The position numbers and the translations under genes are program-made. From assembly GCA_031082005.1 (NCBI GenBank), contig JAVHLR010000001.1:873251-937250 (forward strand): DNA of 64,000 bases. The letters run 5' to 3'. The DNA is from Patescibacteria group bacterium (GTDB taxonomy: Bacteria; Patescibacteriota; Patescibacteriia; 2-12-FULL-60-25). Within the stretch, counting starts at the first letter, position 1. Each line of letters begins with the position of its first letter. Under the pieces are notes generated by a model, which had not been told where the DNA came from, ran no database searches, and saw nothing but the letters and a program-made list of their open reading frames with translations. Positions 25,835 to 34,743 of the stretch are shown here, piece by piece.

Positions 25835-26968
25835 TCACTCTAAATCGCGTCGATCCAGCGGCTCTCCGCCCCTCTTTTGGACGATTACCTTTCTTCCGAT
25901 CAAATTTCCATACTCCTCCGAAGGTAAACCTGGCAAATAAGCCTGCGGCCGCTTTGCATGCAAATGTCGCGCCTCGATGATCGTACCCACCGGCAAATCC
26001 TGCGCTACGACCAGCGTCTTGCGGAACAACGGCCGGAATACCGCCTCCCCCTCATCCATCACCTTCTCTTTCTCCCCCATCCCCTTCTGCACGATTTCGT
26101 TCTGCAATATCTCCGCACGATATCTTGCGTCGCCGGAAATTTTTCTGATGCCCTGCACCAATCCCGTCATTTCCTGGGGCGTCAACGAAACTTTGTGGTC
26201 AGAACCCCAAAAGCCTCTGTCGAAAGAAAAATGCTTTTCGATCACCGTCGCACCCAAAGCGACCGCCGCGATAGATGATTCGATGGTCGTAGAATGGTCG
26301 GAAAAACCGACAGGGACGCCATAGCGTTCACGGAAGAACTCTATCGTCTTCAGATGCAGATCCTCGGGCGGACAAGGATAACGCGAGACGCAATGCAGCA
26401 GCACCACCTTATCCGTTTTTTCCTGCAAAAAAGCCATTGCCTTGTCGACTTCATCCAAAGTACTCATCCCAGCGCTGATGATGATCGGCTTTCCGCTATT
26501 CCTCAAATGATCGAGCATGACGAAATCCAAAATATCACCTGACCCGACCTTCCACAGCTGCGGCTCTACCTGATCGAGCTTATGCGCCGCACCTCGGCTC
26601 ATCGGGGTAGAGAAAAAAGTGATTCCGATCTCGTCGCATACTTGCTTCAAAGGTCTCCAAAAAGTCTCGACCGGCGTCGAAAGGTCATTGCGTTTGACCC
26701 AATTATATCTGTCCGACCCACGGAAGTGCGGAGAGACTACATCGATATTCGCTTGCTCATCTTCAAAGTTATGGGTCTGGAACTTCACCGCATCAGCACC
26801 CGCTTCTTTCGCGGCTTTCGCCAATGCAATCGCGTTCTGGAGATATTCTTCGGTCGATCTTTCGTCTTGCGTCTGGATGAAATTCTTGCCTATCTCGGCA
26901 ATGACAAAAACCGGATGGCCCTCACCCAACCGTCTTTCACCCTCTGGGGAATCAAAGACTATCGACAT
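25835..26968 (-). CDS. neuB: N-acetylneuraminate synthase family protein (NeuB/LegI-like)
   Basis: 377 residues from the ATG at 26968. The N-terminal TIM barrel has FVIAEIGKNF (21-30), DAVKFQTH, FFSTPMS, KVGSGD, IISAGM, LLHCVSRYP, GFSDHS and VIEKHFSFDR. A C-terminal antifreeze/SAF domain (about 310-377) carries RSLVVA-like RKTLVVAQDLPVG. The enzyme condenses an N-acyl mannosamine-type sugar with phosphoenolpyruvate. An upstream TTG at 27004 in the same frame lies in a -35 box, so the ATG is preferred. It is separated from the neuC and neuA genes by a three-gene block. Confidence 0.92.
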   Translation of the reverse strand: MSIVFDSPEGERRLGEGHPVFVIAEIGKNFIQTQDERSTEEYLQNAIALAKAAKEAGADAVKFQTHNFEDEQANIDVVSPHFRGSDRYNWVKRNDLSTPVETFWRPLKQVCDEIGITFFSTPMSRGAAHKLDQVEPQLWKVGSGDILDFVMLDHLRNSGKPIIISAGMSTLDEVDKAMAFLQEKTDKVVLLHCVSRYPCPPEDLHLKTIEFFRERYGVPVGFSDHSTTIESSIAAVALGATVIEKHFSFDRGFWGSDHKVSLTPQEMTGLVQGIRKISGDARYRAEILQNEIVQKGMGEKEKVMDEGEAVFRPLFRKTLVVAQDLPVGTIIEARHLHAKRPQAYLPGLPSEEYGNLIGRKVIVQKRGGEPLDRRDLE

Positions 26969-26975
26969 CAACCCG

Positions 26976-27004
26976 ACATTAATCGAAATAGCGTCCCGAG
27001 TCAA
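26976..27004 (-). promoter_or_regulatory. Candidate promoter of the neuB gene
   Basis: Read on the minus strand: -35 TTGACT (27004-26999), a 17-base spacer, -10 TAATGT (26981-26976). The ATG at 26968 follows the -10 by seven bases, so transcription would start at or next to the start codon. Confidence 0.5.
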
Positions 27005-27029
27005 TCGCGGACGCTATCTTGATGACATC

Positions 27030-27851
27030 CTACTTCTTCTTATCCGCCATTATCTGGATCCAAGCTTCACCGTGGATCAGACGGCTCTGCCAAGTCTCAT
27101 AATCGTAGCGCTCGAATTTGACGCGACGGATATTCTCGAACCCGGCATCCTCGAACCACTGCCTGATTTCTTTCTCGGTGTAGCGATGCGTATATGGCGT
27201 GTAAAGGTTGTCTAGGATGTTGTAGCGCTTGTTCGGCGGGACACCCACGGCTTTGAATACTTTCTCGGTGAAAGTGAACGGCACCCAACGGATCAGGAAA
27301 AAACGGAAGAAATCATTCAATGCCCATTTGAGTCCGCCCTTGCCATACATCGAAAGGAAGATCCTCCCACCCGGTTTGGTCACGCGCACCAATTCGTCGA
27401 AACCTTTCTTCGGCTCCGGCATGAGCAAGAGGACGCCAGAGCAGATGACATAATCGAAATAGCTGTCCACGAAAGGGATGTCACCTGCTGAAGAATTCAT
27501 CAGTTCGACATTGTTCAGCTCTTTGAACCAGCGGCGGTTGCGTCCTGCCTCCAGACCTTTTTCGTTGATATCGACGCCGATGGCTTTTGCCGCACCCAGT
27601 CTGCCCAACGCAGTCACGAACCTACCCTGCCCGCATCCGACATCCAGACACACCTTGTCCTTGAACCATTCCAACGGCACGCCCCATTTCTGCTGGCGCA
27701 TGGGAAACAACTCGACCGATTCCTCGAATCGCTTTTCGTCGTAAGCAGAAAACAGATTGTCGTAAATCTTAGCCGTCGAACCTTCGATATCAGAAGGCAC
27801 GAACTTCCACTCCGGTCTGACCGGTATTTTCAAGATAGGTGTTTCGTTCAT
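27030..27851 (-). CDS. Class I SAM methyltransferase (paralogue of 28566-29345)
   Basis: 273 residues with LDVGCGQGRF (69-78), IGVDINEKGLEA and DYVICSGVLLL. From about residue 30 it aligns closely with the product of 28566: both have AYDxKRFEESVxLFxMRxxKWG, GVPPNKRYN or GIPPNKRYN, and YTEKEIRQW near the C-terminus. It is a recent duplicate, with an unrelated methyltransferase gene (27871) between the copies. The substrate is probably a lipid-linked or nucleotide sugar; which one is unknown. Confidence 0.83.
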   Translation of the reverse strand: MNETPILKIPVRPEWKFVPSDIEGSTAKIYDNLFSAYDEKRFEESVELFPMRQQKWGVPLEWFKDKVCLDVGCGQGRFVTALGRLGAAKAIGVDINEKGLEAGRNRRWFKELNNVELMNSSAGDIPFVDSYFDYVICSGVLLLMPEPKKGFDELVRVTKPGGRIFLSMYGKGGLKWALNDFFRFFLIRWVPFTFTEKVFKAVGVPPNKRYNILDNLYTPYTHRYTEKEIRQWFEDAGFENIRRVKFERYDYETWQSRLIHGEAWIQIMADKKK

Positions 27852-27860
27852 AACCCGGGT

Positions 27861-27889
27861 ATATTAACGATTAACGTCTTATTAGGCAA
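27861..27889 (-). promoter_or_regulatory. Candidate internal promoter of the 27030-27851 methyltransferase gene
   Basis: Read on the minus strand: -35 TTGCCT (27889-27884), a 17-base spacer, -10 TAATAT (27866-27861), nine bases before the ATG at 27851. It overlaps the end of the upstream gene. Confidence 0.5.
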
Positions 27890-28563
27890 TAAGCGATTTT
27901 CCGTGAAAACAATCTGCCGATCCAAGAATTCCCGTCGAAACGCAATTTGCGTCCAAAAACTTTGACATACGCTTCTGAACGATAGACCGTCTTCAACGTC
28001 ACGCTTTCACGCCACAGTTTCCAGAACAAAGCCTTCGTGAACAACGCGATGTGGTTATTTTTCAGGCCATATGTCGGGATGTCCGACGTGAACAGATACT
28101 TCAGACGATTGACGAAACTCGAAGCGTCAGGAATCGATACAAAAATCGTCGCACCCGGCTTTGCAATTCGCAGGATTTCCCTGGCGCAGTGCCAAGGGTT
28201 CTCAAGATGTTCAAGAATCTGCAACGCCAATACCACATCAGCTGTCGCATCAGAAAAGTCTAAGGCGTCCTTCGACAAATCTGCTTTGACGAATTTGATC
28301 GCCGAAGTCTCTTTGCCGGGAAAATCCATGAAATCGTAGATATCAACAGAGCTGATGTTCTTGAATCCCAACCCTAAAAGTTGCCTTTCCGTTTCACCGC
28401 TGCCGCTACCCAAATCGACAATCCTCATTTCCCTGTCCGATGAACCGAATTCTTTTTCCAACAAACCATCACGTAAAACCCAGGACGGCTGACGTTTCAA
28501 CTCGTGACCCAGCCGTTCCTGCCTTTCCGGCATCTGTTCAGTCGTAAGATACTCTAGCCCCAT
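27871..28563 (-). CDS. Class I SAM methyltransferase
   Basis: 230 residues with MRIVDLGSGSGETER (46-60), VDIYDF at strand 2, VVLALQILEHLENPWHCA and a C-terminal half rich in basic and aromatic residues. It lies between the two paralogous methyltransferase genes, two bases after the upstream one. It belongs to the Methyltransf_11/23 group. No specific substrate can be assigned. Confidence 0.8.
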   Translation of the reverse strand: MGLEYLTTEQMPERQERLGHELKRQPSWVLRDGLLEKEFGSSDREMRIVDLGSGSGETERQLLGLGFKNISSVDIYDFMDFPGKETSAIKFVKADLSKDALDFSDATADVVLALQILEHLENPWHCAREILRIAKPGATIFVSIPDASSFVNRLKYLFTSDIPTYGLKNNHIALFTKALFWKLWRESVTLKTVYRSEAYVKVFGRKLRFDGNSWIGRLFSRKIAYCLIRR

Positions 28564-28565
28564 GG

Positions 28566-29345
28566 CTATTTCCTCTTATCCGCGTAGAACTGCAACCAGC
28601 CTGCGCCGTGCATGATGCGCGACCACAGGGTCGAATAATCGTAACGTTCGAACTTCAACCGCTGCGCGTTCTCGAATCCCGCTTCCTCCAGCCACTGCCT
28701 TATCTCTTTTTCGGTGTAGCGATAGCAATACGGGACGTACATGTTATCCAAATAGTTGTAACGCTTGTTCGGCGGTATGCCGATCGCTTTCCACAGCGCT
28801 TCCATCGTCTTGAACGGCACGACGCGAGCGATGAGCCGACCGATATCATTCACCATCCAAACCAGGCCGCCACGTCCGTAAACTGACAGAAACAATTTTC
28901 CACCTGGACGCAATACGCGGACCAATTCATTGAAACCTTTTTTCGGGTCAGGCGTATGGTGGATCACTCCGGAAGAAACGACGTAATCGAATGACACATC
29001 CGGAAAAGGTATCTCCAACACCGAAGACTGCTTCGCTTCGGCCGTACCCACAAACCCTTTTTCCTGTATGCGCTGGTTGGCCGCGGCGACAGCCTCTGCG
29101 CTGATGTCGATACCGACGACTTTCTTCGCACCCAAACGGGACAAAGCGATCAGATATCTGCCTCCGCCGCAACCCGCGTCCAAGCACTCCTTGCCGCGGA
29201 ACCAAGCGGTGTCAATCCCCCATTTCTTGTGACGCATCTCGAACAATGCAACCGATTCCTCGAACCGTTTATCGTCGTATGCAGTGAATAACGAACCGTA
29301 CAAGGATCCTGTCTTTTTTTCGTATGTCGCTGATTTTTCGCTCAT
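28566..29345 (-). CDS. Class I SAM methyltransferase (paralogue of 27030-27851)
   Basis: 259 residues with ECLDAGCGGGRYL (53-65), VGIDISAEAV and DYVVSSGVIHHTPDP. It shares long matching segments with the product of 27030, including AYDDKRFEESVALF and YTEKEIRQWLEEAGFENA. Its ATG overlaps the end of the 29342 gene by four bases. The upstream GT-B-like protein and this methyltransferase are therefore translationally coupled. Confidence 0.83.
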   Translation of the reverse strand: MSEKSATYEKKTGSLYGSLFTAYDDKRFEESVALFEMRHKKWGIDTAWFRGKECLDAGCGGGRYLIALSRLGAKKVVGIDISAEAVAAANQRIQEKGFVGTAEAKQSSVLEIPFPDVSFDYVVSSGVIHHTPDPKKGFNELVRVLRPGGKLFLSVYGRGGLVWMVNDIGRLIARVVPFKTMEALWKAIGIPPNKRYNYLDNMYVPYCYRYTEKEIRQWLEEAGFENAQRLKFERYDYSTLWSRIMHGAGWLQFYADKRK

Positions 29346-30733
29346 AATTCTTTTGAGATTTTTCCTGTTGCCGCAAGTTCCGACAGATAAGCTGCGATAC
29401 GTCCAGCGGCTTTCCCATCGTACCTTCCGGCGAACCGACGCACCAGCTCTCGTCTCTGCGCTTGTCGTGCACCAGGCCTGGCGAGAGCGGCATTCAGGGC
29501 CGCACGAAGCTCCGTAAAATTCCTTACGATCACGACCGCTCCGGTCTTCAGAACGTGGCTATAGTACTCTGTCTCATACCATCGCGCAACCGATTCTCTG
29601 TGCGGAAACATATGATCGCCGTCGAAAGCGACCGCTATGACCGGCACATCGAACATGACCGCATCTATCGCCAAAGTCGATGCCGTGGTCACCATAATGT
29701 CACCTGCCTGCAGGATCTCCGCCAGCCGTAAATAATGCTCCCGCGAGAAATCCCACTGGTCATAAAAGACAGGCCGCGGAGTGTTGAAACGATCGATCGC
29801 CAAATGCGCCTTTCCTGCGACAGGATCGAACTTATCCGCATCATTTTTGTAACCGAAATGCGGTCTGACCAGCACCTGGCACGGCTTGATCAACTCGCCC
29901 TTCTCCATCATCCCGACGATCCCTGCGGCGACTTCGGAATCGTTCGGCGTAACCTTGCCTTCAGATCCGAAAATGATCGTCTTCCTCCGTGGCTCCAGTC
30001 CCAGCGTATCCAAAAACTCGTCCCTCTGTCTCAAACCGTCCCGCGAAAAATAAATGTCGAATTGCGGGACGCCTGTCTCGAAAATCCTGTCTTTCGGATA
30101 GAGCTGATACTTCACAGCCTCCTCTTTCATGTATTCACCCCAGACTAAGACGTAATCCGTCAGTATACGGAAGCTCGTCTTCGACATGTTGTCCCAGCTT
30201 TTCACCAGACCGACAGTCGTGATGCCTAACTGCTTAGCGGCTTTGATGTAGAAGCTGTCCGCGTCCTCCATCGGATTCGTCAAAAATACCAATTCCGGTT
30301 TTTCTTTCCTTAGCTGTTCCAAAATCTCCTGCGGAGCGGGCCGCAATCTTGAATCGAACCAACGCACCAACAAACGCAGCTGCGGGATATATGAAAGCGG
30401 CTTGAAGACAAGCAACTGGACGACATAACGCAACGACTGGAATCTTCCTGATTTATAGATGCCGTACTTTGCCGCGAACCTGACGGTCCCGCTCCATAAC
30501 AGATTATGATGGAAACCGGCTAATCGCCGATCCAGCCATGTCCAGCGCGGAATATGGAACTTGATGATTTTCACGTCAGGACGGGAAAAAGTCTTGACGA
30601 ACTCCGGATCATCGACACCCGGGGTCGCGATGACCAGTTCATTCCCCTCTTCAAGCAACTTGGCGGATATGCCCGTCTGCAGGATATTCCGCGCCAAAAA
30701 CCCCCGCGACAAGGTCATGAAGATCTTTTTCAT
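29342..30733 (-). CDS. GT-B-fold-like surface glycan protein (paralogue of 4073-5461)
   Basis: 463 residues from the ATG at 30733, which overlaps the flippase stop as ATGA; the open frame extends 12 codons further. It shares with the 4073 product the segments SRGFLARNILQTG, SWDNMSK, TGVPQFDIY, RDEFLDTLGLEP, IFGSEGKVTP and a C-terminal ASTLAIDAVMFDVPVIAVAF-like nucleotide-binding region. The pairing with a second copy 24 kb away suggests two related transfer steps. It probably acts in the cytoplasm on lipid-linked glycan; a CDP-polyol-using transferase is an alternative to an ordinary glycosyltransferase. Confidence 0.65.
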   Translation of the reverse strand: MKKIFMTLSRGFLARNILQTGISAKLLEEGNELVIATPGVDDPEFVKTFSRPDVKIIKFHIPRWTWLDRRLAGFHHNLLWSGTVRFAAKYGIYKSGRFQSLRYVVQLLVFKPLSYIPQLRLLVRWFDSRLRPAPQEILEQLRKEKPELVFLTNPMEDADSFYIKAAKQLGITTVGLVKSWDNMSKTSFRILTDYVLVWGEYMKEEAVKYQLYPKDRIFETGVPQFDIYFSRDGLRQRDEFLDTLGLEPRRKTIIFGSEGKVTPNDSEVAAGIVGMMEKGELIKPCQVLVRPHFGYKNDADKFDPVAGKAHLAIDRFNTPRPVFYDQWDFSREHYLRLAEILQAGDIMVTTASTLAIDAVMFDVPVIAVAFDGDHMFPHRESVARWYETEYYSHVLKTGAVVIVRNFTELRAALNAALARPGARQAQRRELVRRFAGRYDGKAAGRIAAYLSELAATGKISKEL

Positions 30734-32085
30734 AACGCGCTTTTTACCCTGAAAACCGCCGCCTGCCAAATCTTCCTGATCGCCTGCTTGTCGTAATCAT
30801 CGACCTTGAACACGTCAGAGACGACGAACGACGTCACTCCGTGCCTATCGCGCAGGCGTTTCTCGCGCAACCAAGAGATCGTCAAAGTGGAAAGATGGCT
30901 CTCCAATATCGCGCCATAGACGCCGAAGACCCAAGTCAAGAACGGCATGACCGTCACGCCTGACACGGTACCGAAGACCGACAGTTTCAGCAGATATTTC
31001 TGCTCATTGTTCGAATACATCAACGGACCATGCGACACCGTCGCCGCATTGATCAGTTGCGAGAACGCCAAGAGATAAAAAGCTGGAATCGCATTCAGAT
31101 ATTTAGGCGCCAAAAGCCAAACGCCCAAAGGCGCACCGACCGCCGAGCCCAGCAGCATCAAGGCAGCCAACCACATCGCATATTTCGACATGCGACGAGC
31201 CAAGACGCTGGCCGATTCGGCTTGCGAGCTCATCCTCGAGACGATCGGATAAAGGATCTGGCGGAACGGGGAAAACTGCGCCAAAAGCGAATTCATGCTC
31301 GAAGCGAAATTATAGATGGCGACCGCTTCCAAACCCAAAAGCCCGGCGACGATCCACTGGTTAAGTCCGGAAAGCAGATTGCCCGAAAGCATCCGGACGG
31401 TTTCCCAAGCGCCCTTCTGCTTGACGAACGAATAAAGGCTTTTTGTCTTCCCGATGAGATTTCCCCATCCGCCCAAATGCCTAAGCGCCGGAAACACCAA
31501 CACGGTCGGGATCCCTTTGGACAAGATATACACCCATAACACGGTGTTGATGTTCAGGCGGCCGAGCAGGTACAGCAACAAAATCATCCCCGCGCGTAAC
31601 GCGCTCTCCAGGATATTCGCCTGGGAAAACCTTTTGAACTTCTCGAACATCTGCGTCACGCCGTCGCCGATCCATCTGATGTTCACGATCCAGACCCAAG
31701 CGATCGCTTGCCACAGGTAACGGTTCACGACCTCAAGATACTGCTCACCCAACAGACTGCGTACGAAAAAAAGCGACGCCGTGATACCGGCTAAGATGAC
31801 GATACGCATGGCGATGAAACCGCCCAGGACGGGCGCGAACTCGGCATATCTTTTTTCTCCACGCGCACGCGCGCCTTGCGACAACAACAAATCATCCAAC
31901 CCTAGACCGCTTATGGCCAATGCCGGCCCCGAGATCGACAACGCCAACGATACGAAACCGTAGTCCTTAAGGCTCAAAGCCCGCAGGATCATGAAATAGC
32001 TGAAAACGGAAAAGAATTTCAACACCAAACGCGACGCCATTATGATGGCCGAATCTTTGGCGATCTGTCGGTATACGCTGCTCAT
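30730..32085 (-). CDS. Wzx-type polysaccharide flippase (MATE/MOP superfamily)
   Basis: 451 residues from the ATG at 32085, which overlaps the stop of 32082 by four bases; the upstream 21 codons of open frame lie inside the neighbouring gene. About 12 membrane segments are visible, starting SAIIMASRLVLKFFSVFSYF. The pattern is that of O-antigen flippases, which move undecaprenyl-linked repeat units across the membrane. It is the only clear flippase in the window and serves the locus as a whole. Confidence 0.85.
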   Translation of the reverse strand: MSSVYRQIAKDSAIIMASRLVLKFFSVFSYFMILRALSLKDYGFVSLALSISGPALAISGLGLDDLLLSQGARARGEKRYAEFAPVLGGFIAMRIVILAGITASLFFVRSLLGEQYLEVVNRYLWQAIAWVWIVNIRWIGDGVTQMFEKFKRFSQANILESALRAGMILLLYLLGRLNINTVLWVYILSKGIPTVLVFPALRHLGGWGNLIGKTKSLYSFVKQKGAWETVRMLSGNLLSGLNQWIVAGLLGLEAVAIYNFASSMNSLLAQFSPFRQILYPIVSRMSSQAESASVLARRMSKYAMWLAALMLLGSAVGAPLGVWLLAPKYLNAIPAFYLLAFSQLINAATVSHGPLMYSNNEQKYLLKLSVFGTVSGVTVMPFLTWVFGVYGAILESHLSTLTISWLREKRLRDRHGVTSFVVSDVFKVDDYDKQAIRKIWQAAVFRVKSAL

Positions 32086-33218
32086 AGGATCGCTTCGACG
32101 ATGGCTTGCGCTCGCGCTTGCCACGTCTGCTTTTGCGCCCGCTGCCACCCTTTCTCCACCCGTCCTCCGTCGTCAGCGCACGCTCGCTCTATTCCCCGCG
32201 CTAAAGCTATCGGGTTATCCGGTTTGACGAACAGTACCTCCTCGTCACCGACGGATTCACGCAAACTCGGTAAGTCGCTCGCCACAATCGGCCGTCGCGC
32301 CGCCAAGTACTCCCACAATTTTATCGGTGAAGTCGTATACATCGAGTTCCACGATTTAGCGGTGTTCGGGATGACCAGACAGTCAGCCGCCGCAAGATAC
32401 GTGAGTACGTCCTTATGCGGAACGTGTGCTATGAGCCTGACTTTCTTGAGGTCGTTCTTTTCCAGATATCCGCGCATCCTCGTCGAATCCTCCGGCGTCC
32501 CGCCGAGCATCACGACGTCATGATCTTGAGGTAGTTCTTTACTCGCGTCAGCCAAGACATAAACCCCTTTCCAGCCATAAAGATGCCCGGTGTATAGAAC
32601 GATCTTCCTGCCCGCATCCAATCCGAGGCTGTTCCTCGCAGCTTCTTTCGTCGGCATCTCGAGATACGGTTTCAGCTCGATGCCATTCTGCAGAGCGATG
32701 ACTTTCCCTTTTATCGATCCACCCCAGCGTTTCAGCATTTCGTTCTTTTTCCACTCGTTGCTCGCGATAAGCAGATCGACACACCGCGCCAACCGCCGAT
32801 GCAACCAAAAAAAACGCGGCGAGATGTCATGTGCTTCGAAAGCCACCCTCCATCCGGGACGCACTAACTGCTTCGCCAGGAACTGATCGCGCGTCATCAC
32901 CAACGCTTCGCTCGACGGTTCACTCCTCGACCACTTCTTCACCGCATTTTTAAACGACCATTCGGTCAAAAGGAAAGCCGGCAACCGTGGGATCCATTTG
33001 ACATCCAAGGCATCCCAAATATTCAATTTAACAATTTTAAAATCTTGCGCAAGCTGATAATAGCTCTGTGCACCCTCTTTGATCGGCGTAACCCTATACG
33101 GCACGACCAGCGTGACATCGTGCCCCAAAGACGCGAAAGCATCGCACATCTTGGCGATTTGCCAACCGTGCGCTTTCTCCGTCGGGAAACGGACGTTCGT
33201 TACGTAATAAATCTTCAT
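32082..33218 (-). CDS. GT4-family glycosyltransferase
   Basis: 378 residues, GT-B fold. The N-terminal half starts KIYYVTNVRFPTEKAHGW. The C-terminal half has IVLYTGHLYGWKGVY, IPNTAKSWNSMYTTSPIKLWEYLA and RPIVASDLPSLRE, the donor-binding signature of Glycos_transf_1 enzymes. It is coupled by four-base overlaps to the flippase gene downstream and the methyltransferase gene upstream. Confidence 0.88.
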   Translation of the reverse strand: MKIYYVTNVRFPTEKAHGWQIAKMCDAFASLGHDVTLVVPYRVTPIKEGAQSYYQLAQDFKIVKLNIWDALDVKWIPRLPAFLLTEWSFKNAVKKWSRSEPSSEALVMTRDQFLAKQLVRPGWRVAFEAHDISPRFFWLHRRLARCVDLLIASNEWKKNEMLKRWGGSIKGKVIALQNGIELKPYLEMPTKEAARNSLGLDAGRKIVLYTGHLYGWKGVYVLADASKELPQDHDVVMLGGTPEDSTRMRGYLEKNDLKKVRLIAHVPHKDVLTYLAAADCLVIPNTAKSWNSMYTTSPIKLWEYLAARRPIVASDLPSLRESVGDEEVLFVKPDNPIALARGIERACADDGGRVEKGWQRAQKQTWQARAQAIVEAIL

Positions 33219-33949
33219 ACCGGCTTCACGAACTCAGACATCACCGTCTGCCCCAACTTCATAACTCCCGGGATCGAACAGACCGTCCTGTCTAAAGCAT
33301 GCAATGGCCCGAACGAAAACCAAAACCGCGGTACGCCATAAAGATGCAACGGCGGGAACATGGTGGTGGCGCGGCTACGTTGGAACTTCAATCCGCTCTG
33401 TTCGACCATCCCGATCCATTTACCGACAGGATATTCGTGTTGATGATCATCTGGATGCCAACCCTCTCGGTGGCTTTTCTTCTTCCGCGTAAAAAAACTC
33501 TTCATCGCCGATAATCCATCGACGAACTTATCGTGCATCGCAGGAAAAGTGATGAGCAGCCTTCCGCCTGGCTTAAGCAATCTCTGTATTTCCTGGAGTA
33601 ATTTTTCTGGATGCTCGACATGTTCGATGATGTCGATGGCCATCACGACATCAAACGAATCGTCAGGTGATCCAATTGATTCCACATTCGACTCTAACGT
33701 TTCGACATCTTGCTGCAACGACTCGCCCAGTTTACGGAATCCGGCCAACCTGTCCGGTATGATATCCACCCCCAGCATGCTCTTGAATCTCCCGGCATAA
33801 ACGGCCATCTGCGGACCTTCACCGCAACCGACGTTCAATATCCGCTCGTCCCCGCGTAAGCTAAAAAACTCGGGGTAAACCCGACTGCTAAGGACTTTCC
33901 CCTCAAGATGCTTGAATTCAGGCGGCAGGTGGGACATACCTCGTACCAT
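33215..33949 (-). CDS. Class I SAM methyltransferase
   Basis: 244 residues with RILNVGCGEGPQMAVY (36-51), LGVDIIPDRL, VVMAIDIIEHVEHPEKLLQE and GGRLLITFPAMHD. It overlaps the GT2 gene upstream by up to 32 bases; a second ATG four codons in (33937) would shorten this to 20. It resembles methyltransferases that act on sugar nucleotides or glycan ends. Confidence 0.83.
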   Translation of the reverse strand: MVRGMSHLPPEFKHLEGKVLSSRVYPEFFSLRGDERILNVGCGEGPQMAVYAGRFKSMLGVDIIPDRLAGFRKLGESLQQDVETLESNVESIGSPDDSFDVVMAIDIIEHVEHPEKLLQEIQRLLKPGGRLLITFPAMHDKFVDGLSAMKSFFTRKKKSHREGWHPDDHQHEYPVGKWIGMVEQSGLKFQRSRATTMFPPLHLYGVPRFWFSFGPLHALDRTVCSIPGVMKLGQTVMSEFVKPV

Positions 33950-34739
33950 AAAGATACTGTTTTAGCCTTTCTTTAACAATAGCCAGATAATATCTTGAAA
34001 ACCTCCATTGATAAGCCCACGGCATGACTTCGGAAGAAAAACCATGACGCACTTCAAGATACGACCACTTCGTCGGCAACCATGCGGCTAAGGTCAAATT
34101 CTTTAAAATCGATTTCAAGGTCCTGAAAAGTGACGGCCGATGAGTCACGGGACGAGAAAAGGCCAAGCTCAAATAATATCTGTCACGCCTTCGGTATTCC
34201 TCCAGACTTTCCCAAGGAGTAAATAAGCTCCCCGATAAATCGACTGTCCCGACACCTTCATCCAAAATCACATGCTCGTGCACCCGCTTGCTCTTCGCCC
34301 AATGCGCAGTCTTTCGATTGACGAGACGGACGATCTTATCAGGCAACAAAGCGCCGTATCTTATGACTCGACCATTAATGATCGGCACCCGTTCGACTCG
34401 GTACGCCGCATTCACATCGCCGCGATCTGCCGCCGCACGCAACTCGGCCAACAGCCGTTCGTCCACATACTCGTCCGAATCGATCCAGAATATCCAATCG
34501 TGCTTCGCCAGCCCGAACGATCTCTGACGTACTTGGGTAAAATCAAAAATCTTTCCCGGCACATCAGACTGCCTCTCGATGCGGACACCGTACTTCTTGC
34601 AGATATCCAACGTCCCATCCGTGCTCCCGCCGTCCAAGACCAACACCTCGTCAAAATCCTTCACCGACTCCAAAGTCTTAGCGACCGTGGCAGCCGAATT
34701 ATATGTCAGTACGGTCACGCTGGCTTGGATTTTTTCCAT
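33918..34739 (-). CDS. GT2-family glycosyltransferase
   Basis: 273 residues, GT-A fold: SVTVLTYNSAATV (7-19), VLVLDGGSTDGT (D36 region) and the DXD motif in WIFWIDSDEYVD (D87, D89). The family pattern resembles WaaE/KdtX-like beta-glycosyltransferases, which have the same short length. The C-terminal part is basic and aromatic (RYYLAIVKERLKQYLYGTRY), suggesting membrane association. Confidence 0.88.
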   Translation of the reverse strand: MEKIQASVTVLTYNSAATVAKTLESVKDFDEVLVLDGGSTDGTLDICKKYGVRIERQSDVPGKIFDFTQVRQRSFGLAKHDWIFWIDSDEYVDERLLAELRAAADRGDVNAAYRVERVPIINGRVIRYGALLPDKIVRLVNRKTAHWAKSKRVHEHVILDEGVGTVDLSGSLFTPWESLEEYRRRDRYYLSLAFSRPVTHRPSLFRTLKSILKNLTLAAWLPTKWSYLEVRHGFSSEVMPWAYQWRFSRYYLAIVKERLKQYLYGTRYVPPAA

Positions 34740-34743
34740 ACGT

